A stretch of DNA of 64,000 bases from Tardiphaga sp. (GCF_028290495.1 NZ_JAQGJT010000025.1:1-64000), one strand, 5' to 3'; positions 52,188 through 62,712 are shown, numbered from the stretch's first letter. Notes: generated by a model not told the origin, from the sequence alone. A program made the numbers and translations.

Positions 52188-54350
52188 TCAGAGCGATGGC
52201 TGCCCGCTCGCCACCGCATCGCCGGCAAGATCGCCGTCAAGTCCAAGCAGCCGCCGCGCCTTTCGCTGCAAATCGTCGTTGCGGAACGGCTTCTGCACGA
52301 TGCGGTCTTCGCCGACGTTCTGCAAAGCGGTGATGTCGGCATAGCCGGTGACGAACAGGATCGGCAGGCCGGGGCGGCGCTGCATCACCTCGCGCGCGAC
52401 TTCGGCGCCGTTCATGCCGGGCATTGCGAAATCCAGCACCAACAGGTCGCAATGCGCCTGCGCCTCCAGGAGATCGAGCGCCGCGCCGCCGCTGCCGGCC
52501 TCGATCACCGTGCAGCCCATTTCATGCAGCAGCGCCGACGTGATCTCGCGCACCGCGGCATCGTCATCGACCAGCAGCACCAGCCGCGCCGGGCCGGGCA
52601 GGCGGCCGACGCTGTCGATCTTTCCGAACGAATGCTCGACCGCCTGCGGCTTGGCGGAGCGCGGCAGATAGACTTTCACCGAGGTGCCCTGGCCTTGCGT
52701 GCTGTCGATGCGAACGCCGCCGCCGGATTGCTTGGCGAAGCCGAGCACCTGCGCCAGACCCAGCCCCGATCCCTTGCCGACCGGCTTGGTGGTGAAGAAC
52801 GGCTCATAGGCCTTCGCCAGCACCTCCGGCGTCATGCCGGTGCCGCTGTCGCTGACCGCGACCATCACATAGTCGCCGGCGGGCGGCGCATCGGGTCGCG
52901 TCGGCGCGCCCAGCGTGACATTGCCGGTCTCCACCGTCAGCGCGCCGCCCACCGCCATCGCGTCGCGGGCGTTGATCGCCAGGTTGAGGATCACCAGTTC
53001 GATCTGGGTGGCATCGACCAGCGCCGGCCACAGATCCGGCCGCAGCGCTGTCTCCAGCCGCACCGAGCCGCCCATCGAGCTCTCCAGCAGGTCGTGCATG
53101 CTGGCGACGGTTTCGTTGAGGTCGAGCGGGCGCGCCTCAAGCCGCTGCCGCCGCGAGAAAGCCAGCAATTGCGCGGTCAGTTTGGCGCCGCGGTCGGCGG
53201 CGGATTTCATGTAGCCGAGCCGGTCGCGCGGCTTGCCGGCGATGCCTGACTGGTCGAGCGTGCGCTCGAGGAAGCCGATATTGCCGAGTACGACAGTGAG
53301 CAGATTGTTGAAATCATGTGCGACGCCGGCGGTGAGCTGGCCGACCGCTTCCAGCCGTTGCATCTGCTGTAGCGTCGCCTCGACGCGCTCGCGGCCCTCG
53401 ATCTGCGCCACCAACTGGCGATTGGCGGCGGCGAGTTCGCCGGTGCGCTCCGCTACGCTGGCCTCAAGCCGGTCCGTAAAACCGTGCAGATCGGCGCGGT
53501 AGCGCAGTTCGCTCTCGCGAAGGGCGATGTCCGCCCGAATCCGTTCGGTGACGTCGGAGCCTTCGACGAACAGGCCGGTGACGGCGCCCGCGCTGTCGAG
53601 GATCGGCTGGTAGATGAAATCGACGTAGCGGTCTTCGGCGGCCGCGTTGCGGTGGCGTTGCAACTGGACCTTGATGCCGGTGCCGACGAACGGCCGGCCG
53701 CTGCGGTAGCAGTCTTCAAGGATCTCGAACAATCCCTGGCCCTCGATTTCAGGCACAGCCTGGTGCACCGACCGGCCGATTACTTCGCGGTGCCCGACCA
53801 GCCGCAGAAACGCGGCATTGGCGAGGGTGAAGATATGGTCCGGCCCGTCGAGCCGCGCCATGAAGCTCGGCGCCTGCTCGAACATCGCGCGCAGCCGGTC
53901 GCCTTCGGCGGCGTTGCGGCGGTCGGCCAGTACGCGCTCGGTGGTGTCGATGACGATGGCGATCACGCCGGCGGGCTTGCCGGTTTCGTCCGGCACCGGC
54001 GAATAGTCCAGATTCATCCAGACCTGCTCCGGCACGCCGTTGCGATGCAATGTCAGTTCCTGGTCGCGATAGGCCAGCGTGCCGCCGGCCAGCCCGACCT
54101 TCATTATATGGTCGTTGAACCCGGCGGCCTCCGGCCAGCCTTCCTGCACCTTGCTGCCAAGCAGTTGCGGATGCCGGCGGCTGGCGAACACCGCGTAGGC
54201 GTCATTGTAGATCATGACGCCGTCGTCGCCCCACAGCATCACCATCGGCACCGCCGAATGCACAACGAGGCCGGTCGCGGTCTTCAGGCTCTGCGGCCAG
54301 TCCTCGATCGGGCCGAGCGACGTTGAGGCCCAGTCAAAGGCGCGGATCAA
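52188..54350 (-). CDS. Hybrid sensor histidine kinase/response regulator
   Basis: 720 residues from TTG 54350. Two PAS-type regions (about 30-140 and 152-270), a short coil, HisKA with phospho-His345 (VAHDFNNLL), HATPase with NLAINARDAM, DSGTGM and GKGSGLGL, and a C-terminal receiver with Asp640 (VLDFAMPG). Soluble, so it senses an intracellular signal. The reading frame continues upstream with family-like residues to a CTG at 54419 that has GGAGA at good spacing, so the true start may be longer by 23 residues. Confidence 0.9.
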   Translation of the reverse strand: MIRAFDWASTSLGPIEDWPQSLKTATGLVVHSAVPMVMLWGDDGVMIYNDAYAVFASRRHPQLLGSKVQEGWPEAAGFNDHIMKVGLAGGTLAYRDQELTLHRNGVPEQVWMNLDYSPVPDETGKPAGVIAIVIDTTERVLADRRNAAEGDRLRAMFEQAPSFMARLDGPDHIFTLANAAFLRLVGHREVIGRSVHQAVPEIEGQGLFEILEDCYRSGRPFVGTGIKVQLQRHRNAAAEDRYVDFIYQPILDSAGAVTGLFVEGSDVTERIRADIALRESELRYRADLHGFTDRLEASVAERTGELAAANRQLVAQIEGRERVEATLQQMQRLEAVGQLTAGVAHDFNNLLTVVLGNIGFLERTLDQSGIAGKPRDRLGYMKSAADRGAKLTAQLLAFSRRQRLEARPLDLNETVASMHDLLESSMGGSVRLETALRPDLWPALVDATQIELVILNLAINARDAMAVGGALTVETGNVTLGAPTRPDAPPAGDYVMVAVSDSGTGMTPEVLAKAYEPFFTTKPVGKGSGLGLAQVLGFAKQSGGGVRIDSTQGQGTSVKVYLPRSAKPQAVEHSFGKIDSVGRLPGPARLVLLVDDDAAVREITSALLHEMGCTVIEAGSGGAALDLLEAQAHCDLLVLDFAMPGMNGAEVAREVMQRRPGLPILFVTGYADITALQNVGEDRIVQKPFRNDDLQRKARRLLGLDGDLAGDAVASGQPSL

Positions 54351-54652
54351 CGCACCCGTCTCGCCGCCGTGCTGCAGGAAGTCGGTGTCGGCGGCGGGGG
54401 GATGAGGCTGATCGGGCAGGGCAATTCTCCGGCGTGGCGTGTCTGCGACGCCTCAAACGAGCAAATCAATCCGGCGCGATCGTCGCCAACGACGGCGCAC
54501 CCTAATCCCAAGCAACGTCAGGGCCTGATGAGAGTTCCAAGGGATCGCCGACGCGTGTGCCAGGCGCTTGAGCCTGATGCCGGTGTGGTGAAAATCTGGA
54601 GCGCCTTCGCGCCGCCGGGCCGCCCGCTGTGGCGTCTGGTACCACCGTGGTA
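54351..54652. other. Gap between the histidine kinase and trmL
   Basis: Contains the possible upstream start of the kinase (to 54419) and a TGGTACCA/TGGTATCA hairpin near 54638. No other gene or site is supportable. Confidence 0.5.
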
Positions 54653-55099
54653 TCAGGCGGTCTGCCGCAGCGCCTCGCCGAGCGCCATCGCGGCTGCCAT
54701 CGCAATGTTCAGCGAACGCAGATCTTTCCGGATCGGGATTACCACGCGGGCATCGGCGGTGGAGGCGACGTCGTCCGGCACCCCGGCAGATTCCCGGCCG
54801 AACAACAGGATGTCGTCCGCGCTGTAGCGGTGCTCAAGATAGGGCACGGCACCCTTGGTGGTGAACAGTACCAGCCGCAGGCCCTGCTCGACCCGCCATT
54901 GCGCGAAGTGGCCCCAGGAATCGTGGCGCACGATGTTGACCTGATCGAGATAGTCCATCCCGGAGCGGCGAAAGTGCCGGTCGGAGGTCGGGAATCCCGC
55001 GGGTTCGATGATATGGGCCTCGACTTCGAGGCAGGCGCAAAGCCGCAGGATGGTGCCCGTGTTCTGCGGAATATCCGGCTGGTAGAGCGCGAGGCGCAT
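54653..55099 (-). CDS. trmL: tRNA (cytidine/uridine-34-2'-O)-methyltransferase
   Basis: 148 residues, the minimal SPOUT fold. Methylates the 2'-OH of the wobble nucleotide of tRNA-Leu using SAM. Signatures: [29 protein letters not shown] and the knot end [20 protein letters not shown]. Full length for TrmL, no extra domain. Minus strand, divergent from the fbc operon. Confidence 0.93.
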   Translation of the reverse strand: MRLALYQPDIPQNTGTILRLCACLEVEAHIIEPAGFPTSDRHFRRSGMDYLDQVNIVRHDSWGHFAQWRVEQGLRLVLFTTKGAVPYLEHRYSADDILLFGRESAGVPDDVASTADARVVIPIRKDLRSLNIAMAAAMALGEALRQTA

Positions 55100-55481
55100 G
55101 GGGGGATCTCCGGGGCGGCGTCACCCGCCAGTGACGGCAGCCGATAGCGTCCCCGGGCCTGCGCCGCAAGCCGCGCGGGGCTGCCGAAGCGGTGGCGGGG
55201 TGGGTGCGCACGGGCGATCGCCGGCGGCTCCAGATACTCCGCGTGGCGGAAAGCCCGGATTTGATGGTGCATTGCATCCTCCCGGACTCCGACCGGGCTT
55301 GCACTACCGCTGCAACGGTGCGAATAGAACGATTCTGGACTGCTTGTTGAGCCTGCAAAGGCTTAAAAGTGAGGTTCTGCCGCCGTGGGGACCGCGGGCG
55401 CCGGCAACTATTCTGGGTCGCACGCATGTTGCGTCACCTGGGGCAGGGTCTGGCAGCAAAAATGGGAAAGGGCTTGGAATC
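55100..55481. other. Upstream region of the fbcFH operon
   Basis: About 380 bases between the divergent trmL and fbcF starts. It should hold both promoters. An AGCCT/AGGCT inverted repeat lies near 55352-55366, followed by TTAAAA; no consensus promoter could be assigned with confidence. An in-frame extension of fbcF through this region is low-complexity and not credible. Confidence 0.5.
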
Positions 55482-56009
55482 GTGACGACAACGTCTTCGG
55501 CGGAACACACGCGCCGTGATTTCCTTTTTGTGGCCACGGGGGCCGTGGCAGCCGTGGGAGCCGCCGCCGCCGCGTGGCCGCTGATCTCCCAGATGAACCC
55601 GGATGCCTCGACCATCGCGGCCGGTGCGCCGATCGAAGTCGACCTGGCGCCGATCGCCTCGGGACAGGACATCAAGGTGTTCTGGCGCGGCAAGCCGATC
55701 TACATCATGAACCGGACCAAGAAGCAGGTCGATGAGGCCCGCGCGGTGCCGACCGCGAGCTTGCCCGATCCGCAGTCCGACCAGTCCCGCGTCAAGGAAG
55801 GCCACGACCAGTGGCTCGTCGTGATCGGCATCTGCACCCATCTGGGCTGCATCCCGATCGCCCATGAAGGCAACTACGACGGCTTCTTCTGCCCGTGCCA
55901 CGGTTCGCAGTACGATTCTTCCGGCCGCATCCGTTCCGGTCCGGCGCCGCTGAACCTGCCCGTGCCGCCTTACGCTTTCGTTTCCGACAGCAAGATCAAG
56001 ATCGGCTGA
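55482..56009 (+). CDS. fbcF: Ubiquinol-cytochrome c reductase iron-sulfur subunit (Rieske)
   Basis: 175 residues from GTG 55482. Transfers electrons from ubiquinol to cytochrome c1 in complex III. A Tat-type leader with [10 protein letters not shown] and one anchor helix (about 14-36), then the Rieske fold with CTHLGC (118-123) and CPCHGS (137-142) binding the 2Fe-2S cluster. fbcH follows 71 bases later. No ATG fits this frame; the GTG has AAAGGG upstream. Confidence 0.94.
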   Translation: MTTTSSAEHTRRDFLFVATGAVAAVGAAAAAWPLISQMNPDASTIAAGAPIEVDLAPIASGQDIKVFWRGKPIYIMNRTKKQVDEARAVPTASLPDPQSDQSRVKEGHDQWLVVIGICTHLGCIPIAHEGNYDGFFCPCHGSQYDSSGRIRSGPAPLNLPVPPYAFVSDSKIKIG

Positions 56010-56080
56010 GCCGTGGCGAGTCTCTTGAGCCCCGTCCGCAAACTCGCTTGTCCCGTCGCTTCTCTCCTCAGGATCGCATC

Positions 56081-58150
56081 ATGAGCGGACCATCCACCTA
56101 CCAGCCGACCAACCCCGCCCTGAAGTGGATCGAGCGGCGGTTGCCGATCATCGGCTTGATGCATTCGTCGTTCGTGTCGTATCCGACGCCGCGCAACCTG
56201 AACTACTGGTGGACGTTCGGCGGCATCCTGTCCTTCATGCTCGGCGTGCAGATCATCACCGGTGTGATCCTGGCGATGCACTACACGCCGCATGTCGACA
56301 TGGCGTTCAACTCGGTCGAGAGCATCGTCCGCGACGTCAATTACGGCTGGCTGCTGCGCTACCTGCATTCCAACGGCGCCTCGATGTTCTTTGTCGCGGT
56401 CTACATCCACATGGTCCGCGGCCTGTATTACGGGTCGTACAAGGAGCCGCGCGAGGTCCTCTGGATCCTCGGCGTGATCATCTACCTCCTGATGATGGCG
56501 ACCGGCTTCATGGGTTACGTGCTGCCGTGGGGCCAGATGAGCTTCTGGGGCGCTACCGTCATCACCAACCTGTTCTCCGCCATTCCCTATGTCGGCGACA
56601 GCATCGTGACGCTGCTGTGGGGCGGTTACTCGGTAGGTAACCCGACGCTGAACCGCTTCTTCTCGCTGCACTACTTGCTGCCCTTCGTGATCGCCGGCGT
56701 CGTCGTGCTGCACGTCTGGGCGCTGCATATCGCCGGCCAGAACAATCCGGCCGGTGTCGAGCCGAAGACCGAGAAGGACGTCGTGCCGTTCACGCCTTAC
56801 GCGACCATCAAGGATGGTTTCGGCATGGTGTGTTTCATGATCTTCTTCGCCTGGTTCGTGTTCTACGTGCCGAACTACCTCGGCGACCCCGACAACTACA
56901 TCATGGCGAATCCGGGCGTGACGCCCGCGCACATCGTGCCGGAATGGTATTACCTGCCGTTCTACGCGATCCTGCGCTCGATCCCGAGCAAGCTCGGCGG
57001 CGTCATCGCGATGTTCGGCGCCATCGTGGTGCTGGCCTTCCTGCCCTGGCTCGACAACGCCAAGACCCGTTCGTCGCGCTACCGTCCGCTCGCCAAGCAG
57101 TTCTTCTGGATGTTCGTCGTGACCTGCATCCTGCTGGGCTGGCTCGGCGGCAAGCCGGCCGAAGGCATCTACACCATCGCTTCACGCATCCTGACCTTCG
57201 TCTACTTCGCCTACTTCCTGATCGTGCTGCCGGTTCTCAGCAAGATCGAGAAGCCGCGCGCGGTGCCGAACTCGATCGCCGATGACGTGCTGGCCAAATA
57301 CGGCAAGAAGGCCGCCTCCGCGATCGTCGCACTGGTGCTGGCCGGCGGCCTGATCGCCGGCGGCGTGCAGAACGCCAAGGCGGCTGACGAGCACGGCGGC
57401 ACGGTGCCGCCGTCGCAGAGCTGGTCGTTCGCCGGCCCGGTCGGCAAGTTCGATCGCGGTGCCTTGCAGCGCGGCTACAAGGTCTACAAGGAAGTCTGCT
57501 CGACCTGCCATTCGATGAACCTGCTGCACTTCCGCAATCTCGCGGATGAAGGCGGTCCCGGATTCACGGCTGCGCAGGCGCAGGCCGTGGCGTCGGACGT
57601 CAAGGTTCAGGACGGTCCCAACGATGTTGGCGACATGTTCGATCGTCCCGGCCGGCTCGCCGACCCGTTCCCGAAGCCGTTCCCGAACGAGAACGCGGCC
57701 CGCGCAGCCAATGGCGGCGCCTATCCGCCGGATCTGTCGCTGATGGCGAAGGCGCGCAACTACGACCGCGGCTTCCCGCAGTTCGTGTTCGACTTCTTCA
57801 CCCAGTTCCAGGAGAAGGGCCCGAACTACATCGACGCGCTGCTGCAGGGTTACGTCGATCCGGCGCCGGCTGGTTTCCAGCTGCCGCAGGGCTCGTACTA
57901 CAACACGTACTTCCCCGGCCACGCCATCAAGATGCCGAAGCCGATCTCCGACGATCAGGTCACCTACGACGATGGCACGCCGCAGAAGGTCGCGAACTAC
58001 GCCCACGACGTCTCCACCTTCCTGATGTGGACCGCCGAGCCGCACCTCGAAGCGCGCAAGCGTCTCGGCCTGCAGGTGATGGTGTTCCTGATCATCCTGG
58101 CGGGCTTGCTGTACTTCACGAAGAAGAAGGTCTGGGCCGACGCGCACTGA
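56081..58150 (+). CDS. fbcH: Cytochrome b/c1 fused precursor
   Basis: 689 residues. The N-terminal part (about 1-410) is cytochrome b, with eight helices, the His pairs that bind two b hemes, and the PEWYY motif of the Qo site ([13 protein letters not shown]). A signal-like helix near 430-452 ([17 protein letters not shown]) precedes cytochrome c1, with CSTCH (Cys473, Cys476, His477) and a C-terminal anchor (about 665-682). In Bradyrhizobium the single product is cut to give both subunits. Forms complex III with fbcF. Confidence 0.96.
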   Translation: MSGPSTYQPTNPALKWIERRLPIIGLMHSSFVSYPTPRNLNYWWTFGGILSFMLGVQIITGVILAMHYTPHVDMAFNSVESIVRDVNYGWLLRYLHSNGASMFFVAVYIHMVRGLYYGSYKEPREVLWILGVIIYLLMMATGFMGYVLPWGQMSFWGATVITNLFSAIPYVGDSIVTLLWGGYSVGNPTLNRFFSLHYLLPFVIAGVVVLHVWALHIAGQNNPAGVEPKTEKDVVPFTPYATIKDGFGMVCFMIFFAWFVFYVPNYLGDPDNYIMANPGVTPAHIVPEWYYLPFYAILRSIPSKLGGVIAMFGAIVVLAFLPWLDNAKTRSSRYRPLAKQFFWMFVVTCILLGWLGGKPAEGIYTIASRILTFVYFAYFLIVLPVLSKIEKPRAVPNSIADDVLAKYGKKAASAIVALVLAGGLIAGGVQNAKAADEHGGTVPPSQSWSFAGPVGKFDRGALQRGYKVYKEVCSTCHSMNLLHFRNLADEGGPGFTAAQAQAVASDVKVQDGPNDVGDMFDRPGRLADPFPKPFPNENAARAANGGAYPPDLSLMAKARNYDRGFPQFVFDFFTQFQEKGPNYIDALLQGYVDPAPAGFQLPQGSYYNTYFPGHAIKMPKPISDDQVTYDDGTPQKVANYAHDVSTFLMWTAEPHLEARKRLGLQVMVFLIILAGLLYFTKKKVWADAH

Positions 58151-58173
58151 CAGGCGCAGCAAACATGCTTCGG

Positions 58174-58199
58174 AAAGGGCCCCTGACGGGGCCCTTTTT
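58174..58199 (+). terminator. Intrinsic terminator of fbcFH
   Basis: AAAGGGCCCC (58174-58183), loop TGAC, GGGGCCCTTT (58188-58197), then more T. It follows the fbcH stop by 23 bases. Confidence 0.94.
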
Positions 58200-58318
58200 C
58201 GTTTCCATGCGTGCGCGTGCAAACGATTGCCTGTCCCGCACCGGTTGAATATGATTCCCGCAAATGCGGGAGATGTGCTCGGTGAGCTTCAACGACATCC
58301 GCGCTCATCGGGGGGAAT

Positions 58319-59248
58319 ATGCCGGGCGCGGGGATCGACGAAATTCTCTTGAACATCAGTCCGGGCGGCCAGATGGCGCTTGGAATCGTGCTGGCGCTGA
58401 TCATGTACGGCGTCGCGCTCGATCTTCGGGTCGCCGATTTCGTGGACGTATTCCGGCGTCCTGCGGCGCCGCTCGCCGGCCTCGCCGCGCAATTGCTGCT
58501 GCTGCCGGCCGTCACCTTCGCGATCACGATGCTGCTCAAGCCGCAACCCTCCATCGCGCTCGGCATGATGGTGGTGGCGGCCTGTCCCGGCGGCAATATC
58601 TCCAATCTCATCACCCATATGGCGCGCGGCAACACCGCTCTGTCGGTGTCGATGACCGGGGTCTCCAGCCTGCTCGCGGTGATCACCACGCCGCTGAACA
58701 TTCTGTTCTGGGCCGGGCTCAATCCGCACACCGCGGCCCTGCTGCGGCAGGTCAGTGTCGATCCCGCTTCCTTCCTCGGATCGACCTTGCTGTTGCTCGG
58801 CGTGCCGATGGTCGCCGGCCTGCTCACCGTGCGCTATTTGCCGGCGCTGGCGGAGCGACTGCGCCGGCCGCTGCAGATCCTCTCGTTCGTGTTCCTGATC
58901 GGATTCATCCTCGCCGCGACGGTCACCAACTGGCGCTATATCTCGGTGTTCTCGACCGCCGTGCTGCCCTTCGTCGTACTGCATAACGCGATTGCGGTGG
59001 CGCTCGGGTGGGGCGTCGCGCGCGTGCTGCGGCTCAGCGACTACGACACCCGCGCGCTGACCATCGAGGTCAGCATGCACAATTCCGGGCTGGGGTTGGC
59101 GCTGATCCTGACGCAGTTCGATGGCCTCGGCGGCGCGGCGCTGGTCGCCGCCGGCTGGGGCGTCTGGCATCTGGTGTCCGGCTGGGCGCTGGCGGCCTGG
59201 TGGAAACGCCGCGATCCGCATCCGGTTCGCGCAGATGGTGCAGCATGA
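58319..59248 (+). CDS. Bile acid:sodium symporter (BASS) family transporter
   Basis: 309 residues with nine or ten membrane helices. The discontinuous-helix regions are visible (ACPGGNISNLITHMARGN and TIEVSMHNSGLGLALILTQF), which hold the Na+ sites in BASS proteins. GGGGGA precedes ATG 58319. Substrate unknown; family members carry organic acids, sterols or pantoate. Its stop overlaps the SDR start by ATGA, first gene of a three-gene operon. Confidence 0.9.
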   Translation: MPGAGIDEILLNISPGGQMALGIVLALIMYGVALDLRVADFVDVFRRPAAPLAGLAAQLLLLPAVTFAITMLLKPQPSIALGMMVVAACPGGNISNLITHMARGNTALSVSMTGVSSLLAVITTPLNILFWAGLNPHTAALLRQVSVDPASFLGSTLLLLGVPMVAGLLTVRYLPALAERLRRPLQILSFVFLIGFILAATVTNWRYISVFSTAVLPFVVLHNAIAVALGWGVARVLRLSDYDTRALTIEVSMHNSGLGLALILTQFDGLGGAALVAAGWGVWHLVSGWALAAWWKRRDPHPVRADGAA

Positions 59249-60213
59249 ACGAGACGATGACGAATGGCGGCGTGCTGATCACGGGAGCCGCGGGCTTCAT
59301 CGGCAGCGCGCTGCTGCGCGAACTCGCCGGCGGCCATGACGGGCCGGTCACCGCGCTCGATTTGCGCGAAGTCCCGGCGGCGCAGCGTTTGGCCGGCGTG
59401 GCCTATGAGCATGGCGACATCCGCGATCCCGCTTTGCAGGGCGTCATCGCCCGCGTGAAGCCGCGCACGGTCGTGCATCTGGCCTCCGTCGTTGCGGTCG
59501 GCGGTGACGACAGGCGCGACTACGAGATCGATGTGCTCGGCACGCGCAATGTGCTGGAGGCCTGTCTGGCGGCCGGTGTCGGCCATCTGATCGTGACCTC
59601 CAGCGGGGCGGCCTATGGCTATCACGCCGACAATCCGGTCCCGCTGCGGGAAAGCGATCCGCTGCGCGGCAACGAGGATTTTCCCTATGCGCGCAACAAG
59701 CGCGAGGTCGAGGAGATGCTGGCGCGTTGGCGCGTTGATCACCCGCAACTGCTGCAGACCGTGTTCCGGCCGTGCACGGTGCTGGGGCCGACCACCCGCA
59801 ACCAGATCACCGCGTTGTTCGAGCGCGGGGTCGTGACCGGCCTCAGCGGCACCGCGACGCCGTTCTCGCTGATCGCCGATTCCGACGTGGTCGCAGCATT
59901 GGCGCAGGCCGTGCGCGGCGGCAAAGCCGGCATCTACAATCTGGCCGGGGACGGTACGCTGAGCCTGCGCGAGATCGCGCAGCTCAACGGCAAGCCCTTT
60001 GTGCCGATTCCGCCTGCGCTGATGAAAAGCGCGCTGTGGCTGCTGCATGCGTTGGGGCTGACCAGGCTGACACCGCAAAACGTCAAGTTCATCCAGTATC
60101 GCCCCGTGCTCGATAACGCCCGGCTCAAATCCGAATTCGGCTATGCGCCGAAGCTCGATGCCCGCGCCGTGTTTACGCGCTATCGGGACGGCCGGCCGGA
60201 GCGGACGTCATGA
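59245..60213 (+). CDS. NAD-dependent epimerase/dehydratase (extended SDR)
   Basis: 322 residues. GAAGFIGSAL near residue 15 binds NAD; the active-site Ser/Tyr/Lys are in VTSSGAAYGY and YARNKREVEE, consistent with the extended SDR pattern YxxxK. Resembles 3-beta-hydroxysteroid dehydrogenase-like and sugar epimerase-like proteins; substrate unknown. ATG 59245 overlaps the transporter stop and its stop overlaps the monooxygenase start. Confidence 0.87.
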   Translation: MNETMTNGGVLITGAAGFIGSALLRELAGGHDGPVTALDLREVPAAQRLAGVAYEHGDIRDPALQGVIARVKPRTVVHLASVVAVGGDDRRDYEIDVLGTRNVLEACLAAGVGHLIVTSSGAAYGYHADNPVPLRESDPLRGNEDFPYARNKREVEEMLARWRVDHPQLLQTVFRPCTVLGPTTRNQITALFERGVVTGLSGTATPFSLIADSDVVAALAQAVRGGKAGIYNLAGDGTLSLREIAQLNGKPFVPIPPALMKSALWLLHALGLTRLTPQNVKFIQYRPVLDNARLKSEFGYAPKLDARAVFTRYRDGRPERTS

Positions 60214-61487
60214 CTTATCTCGTTATCGGTGCAGGCCCCGCAGGTCTTGCCGCCATCCAGAGCCTGAAGTCCGCAGGCCTTGCCGTGCAAGCCGTCGAGC
60301 AGAACGCCGATGTCGGCGGGCAATGGCTGTATGGCGCTCAGCCCAGCGCGGTCTATGCCTCGACCCACCTGATCTCGTCGAAGCGCACCACGGCCTTCGC
60401 GGACTTCCCGATGCCGGAGGACTGGCCGCACTATCCCGGTCATCGCCAGGTGCTCGAATATCTGCGGAGCTACGCCCGGCACTTCGATCTCTATCCGCTG
60501 ATCCGCTTCAACACCGGTGTGCGATCCCTTGTGCGGCAGGGAGCGGGATGGCGCGCCAGCTTCAGCGACGGCACGGCGTCCGATTATGCCGGCGTCATCA
60601 TCGCCAACGGCCATCTCAGCGATCCCCTGATCCCGAAGACATCCGGCGTCTTCGACGGGCCGGTGATGCACGCCAAGGACTACAAGACCGCCGATATCTT
60701 TGCCGGCAAGCGCGTGCTGGTGGTCGGCATGGGCAATACCGGCTGCGATATCGTCGTCGATGCCGTGCACCGCGCCGACAAGGTGCTGTGGAGCGTGCGC
60801 GGCGGCAATCATTTCGTGCCGAAGTTTCTGGCCGGCAAGCCGGCCGACGAAGGCAATCACAGACCGAAGCGTTTCATCATTCCGAAGAACCTGCGCTCGC
60901 GCCTGCACGAGCCGATTTTGCGTTTCATCGTCGGCGCGCCGGAGCGGTTTGGTCTGCCGAAGCCGCGGCACCGGCTCTATGACCGCACGCCGATCGTCAA
61001 TTCGCTGGTGCTGCAGCATCTCGGGCAGGGCGATGTCGGCCTGCGCAAGCCGGTCCGCGAATTCAACGGCAAGTCCGTGGTGTTCGAGGACGGCCGCTCG
61101 GATGAGGTCGATCTGGTGCTGCTCGCGACCGGCTACCGGATCACATTTCCGTTCCTCGAAGATCTCCGTGCGCTGGACTGGCAGGAGACGGCCGGTGCGC
61201 CCAGGCTGTTCATGAACATGTTCCCGTCCGGGGATAACGGCCTGTACGTGGCCGGGCTGCTCGAAGGCGCGGGCGTCGGCTGGGAGGGGCGTGCGCTGCA
61301 GGCCCGCGTGATTGCGGCCTATCTGACGGCGCGCCATGCGCGGCCGGAGGCAGCCGCCGCGTGGCGTCGCGAGGCTGCGCAGTGGTTCGCGCAGCCGCCG
61401 CGGCAGGGCGGCGGCGAGCACGGATTGTTTGTCGATTTTCTGACCTACAAGCGCGACCTCCAGCAGGCGTTGACCCGGTTGAGTTGA
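60210..61487 (+). CDS. Flavin-containing monooxygenase-like protein
   Basis: 425 residues. FAD motif GAGPAGLAAIQSL (residue 7 on), the FMO motif FxGxVxHxxxY as FDGPVMHAKDY and the NADPH motif VVGMGNTGCD near 175. ATGY near 310 (LLATGYRITFPF) is the usual C-terminal marker. Catalyses NADPH-dependent oxygenation; substrate unknown, though the coupled BASS transporter and SDR suggest a lipid-like or terpenoid acid. Confidence 0.9.
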   Translation: MTYLVIGAGPAGLAAIQSLKSAGLAVQAVEQNADVGGQWLYGAQPSAVYASTHLISSKRTTAFADFPMPEDWPHYPGHRQVLEYLRSYARHFDLYPLIRFNTGVRSLVRQGAGWRASFSDGTASDYAGVIIANGHLSDPLIPKTSGVFDGPVMHAKDYKTADIFAGKRVLVVGMGNTGCDIVVDAVHRADKVLWSVRGGNHFVPKFLAGKPADEGNHRPKRFIIPKNLRSRLHEPILRFIVGAPERFGLPKPRHRLYDRTPIVNSLVLQHLGQGDVGLRKPVREFNGKSVVFEDGRSDEVDLVLLATGYRITFPFLEDLRALDWQETAGAPRLFMNMFPSGDNGLYVAGLLEGAGVGWEGRALQARVIAAYLTARHARPEAAAAWRREAAQWFAQPPRQGGGEHGLFVDFLTYKRDLQQALTRLS

Positions 61488-61537
61488 CAGCAGGCGGTCT
61501 GTAGGTTGCCCCCAACAGCATTCCAGCGGAGGATTCC

Positions 61538-62212
61538 ATGGGCACCCACATCAGCTTCAAACGGCCGGACGGCAAGGATGCCGCGGGCTATCTCGCCAAT
61601 ACCGCAACCGGCAACGCGCCGGGCGTGATCGTGATCCAGGAATGGTGGGGCCTGTCGGAGCAGATCAAGGGCCTCGCCGACCGCTTCGCGCTGGCCGGCT
61701 TCGACGCGCTGGCGCCCGATCTTTATGACGGCGTGGTGGTGCCCTATCACGACACGGACGCCGCGGCGAAAGAGATGAACTCGCTGGATTTCATGGACGC
61801 CACCACCCAGACGGTGCGCGGCGCCGCGCAATATCTCGCCCGCAATGGCGCCAAGGTCGGTCTCACCGGCTTCTGCATGGGTGGCGCGGTGTCGATCATA
61901 GGCGCCTGCAAGATCCCTGAACTCGGCGCTGCCGTGGCGTTCTACGGCATCCCGCCGGAAGGCGCCGCCAAGCCTGCCGACGTCAAGATCCCGCTGCAGG
62001 GCCATTTCGCCAACCGCGACGACTGGTGCACCCCGGCTGTGGTCGATGCGTTCGAGGCCGGCCTGAAGGCCGCTGGTAAACCGGCCGAATTCTTCCGCTA
62101 TGAGGCCGACCACGCTTTCGTCAACGAACAGCGCGCCAGCGTGCACGACCGCGAAGCCGCCGAACTGGCCTGGGGCCGGGCGACGGCGTTCTTCCGGAAG
62201 CATCTGGGATAG
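61538..62212 (+). CDS. Dienelactone hydrolase family protein
   Basis: 224 residues, alpha/beta hydrolase. Nucleophile Cys in GFCMGG (about residue 117), Asp in NRDDWCTP, His in YEADHAFVNE: the full Cys-Asp-His triad of dienelactone hydrolases. GIPPEGAAKPADVKIPLQGH completes the core. Substrate unknown. GGAGG lies before the ATG. It follows the FMO gene by 50 bases, possibly the same transcript. Confidence 0.92.
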   Translation: MGTHISFKRPDGKDAAGYLANTATGNAPGVIVIQEWWGLSEQIKGLADRFALAGFDALAPDLYDGVVVPYHDTDAAAKEMNSLDFMDATTQTVRGAAQYLARNGAKVGLTGFCMGGAVSIIGACKIPELGAAVAFYGIPPEGAAKPADVKIPLQGHFANRDDWCTPAVVDAFEAGLKAAGKPAEFFRYEADHAFVNEQRASVHDREAAELAWGRATAFFRKHLG

Positions 62213-62226
62213 GTCCCTTTGATCGC

Positions 62227-62712
62227 ATGCTGATCCGCAAAGCACGAAGCGATGAGGCCGCAGTGATATGCGATGTCCTGCGCCGCTCCATTGCCGAGCT
62301 TTGCGGCACCGATCATCATGACGACCCTGCGATTCTGCGAAGCTGGCTCGTCAACAAGACCCCGAAGATCGTGGAGGGCTGGATCGCGGAGCCCGATAAC
62401 AGCCTTCTCGTCGCCGTGGAGGGCGAGACTGTGCTCGCGGTCGGCGCGGTGAGGACCGACGGCGAGATCACCCTCAACTATGTGTCGCCCGATGCGCGGT
62501 TCAAAGGCGTCAGCCGGGCGTTGCTGGCGCAGCTCGAGGTGACTGCACGGGAGCAGGGCAACGACGTCTGTCATCTGATCAGTACCGAGACTGCCCACCG
62601 CTTCTATCTGTCATGCGGCTACGAAGACTGCGGTGTACCGCAGGGCAAGTTCGGTACGACGTCCTCCTATCCGATGCTAAAGCGACTCGCCGGCGAATCC
62701 CGCGGGCCATGA
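62227..62712 (+). CDS. GNAT family N-acetyltransferase
   Basis: 161 residues. RxxG-type loop weak (DARFKGVSRALL after YVSPDARF), then LEVTAREQGNDVCHLIST and FYLSCGYED. Starts 15 bases after the dienelactone hydrolase stop, without a strong ribosome-binding site. Substrate unknown. Confidence 0.83.
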   Translation: MLIRKARSDEAAVICDVLRRSIAELCGTDHHDDPAILRSWLVNKTPKIVEGWIAEPDNSLLVAVEGETVLAVGAVRTDGEITLNYVSPDARFKGVSRALLAQLEVTAREQGNDVCHLISTETAHRFYLSCGYEDCGVPQGKFGTTSSYPMLKRLAGESRGP

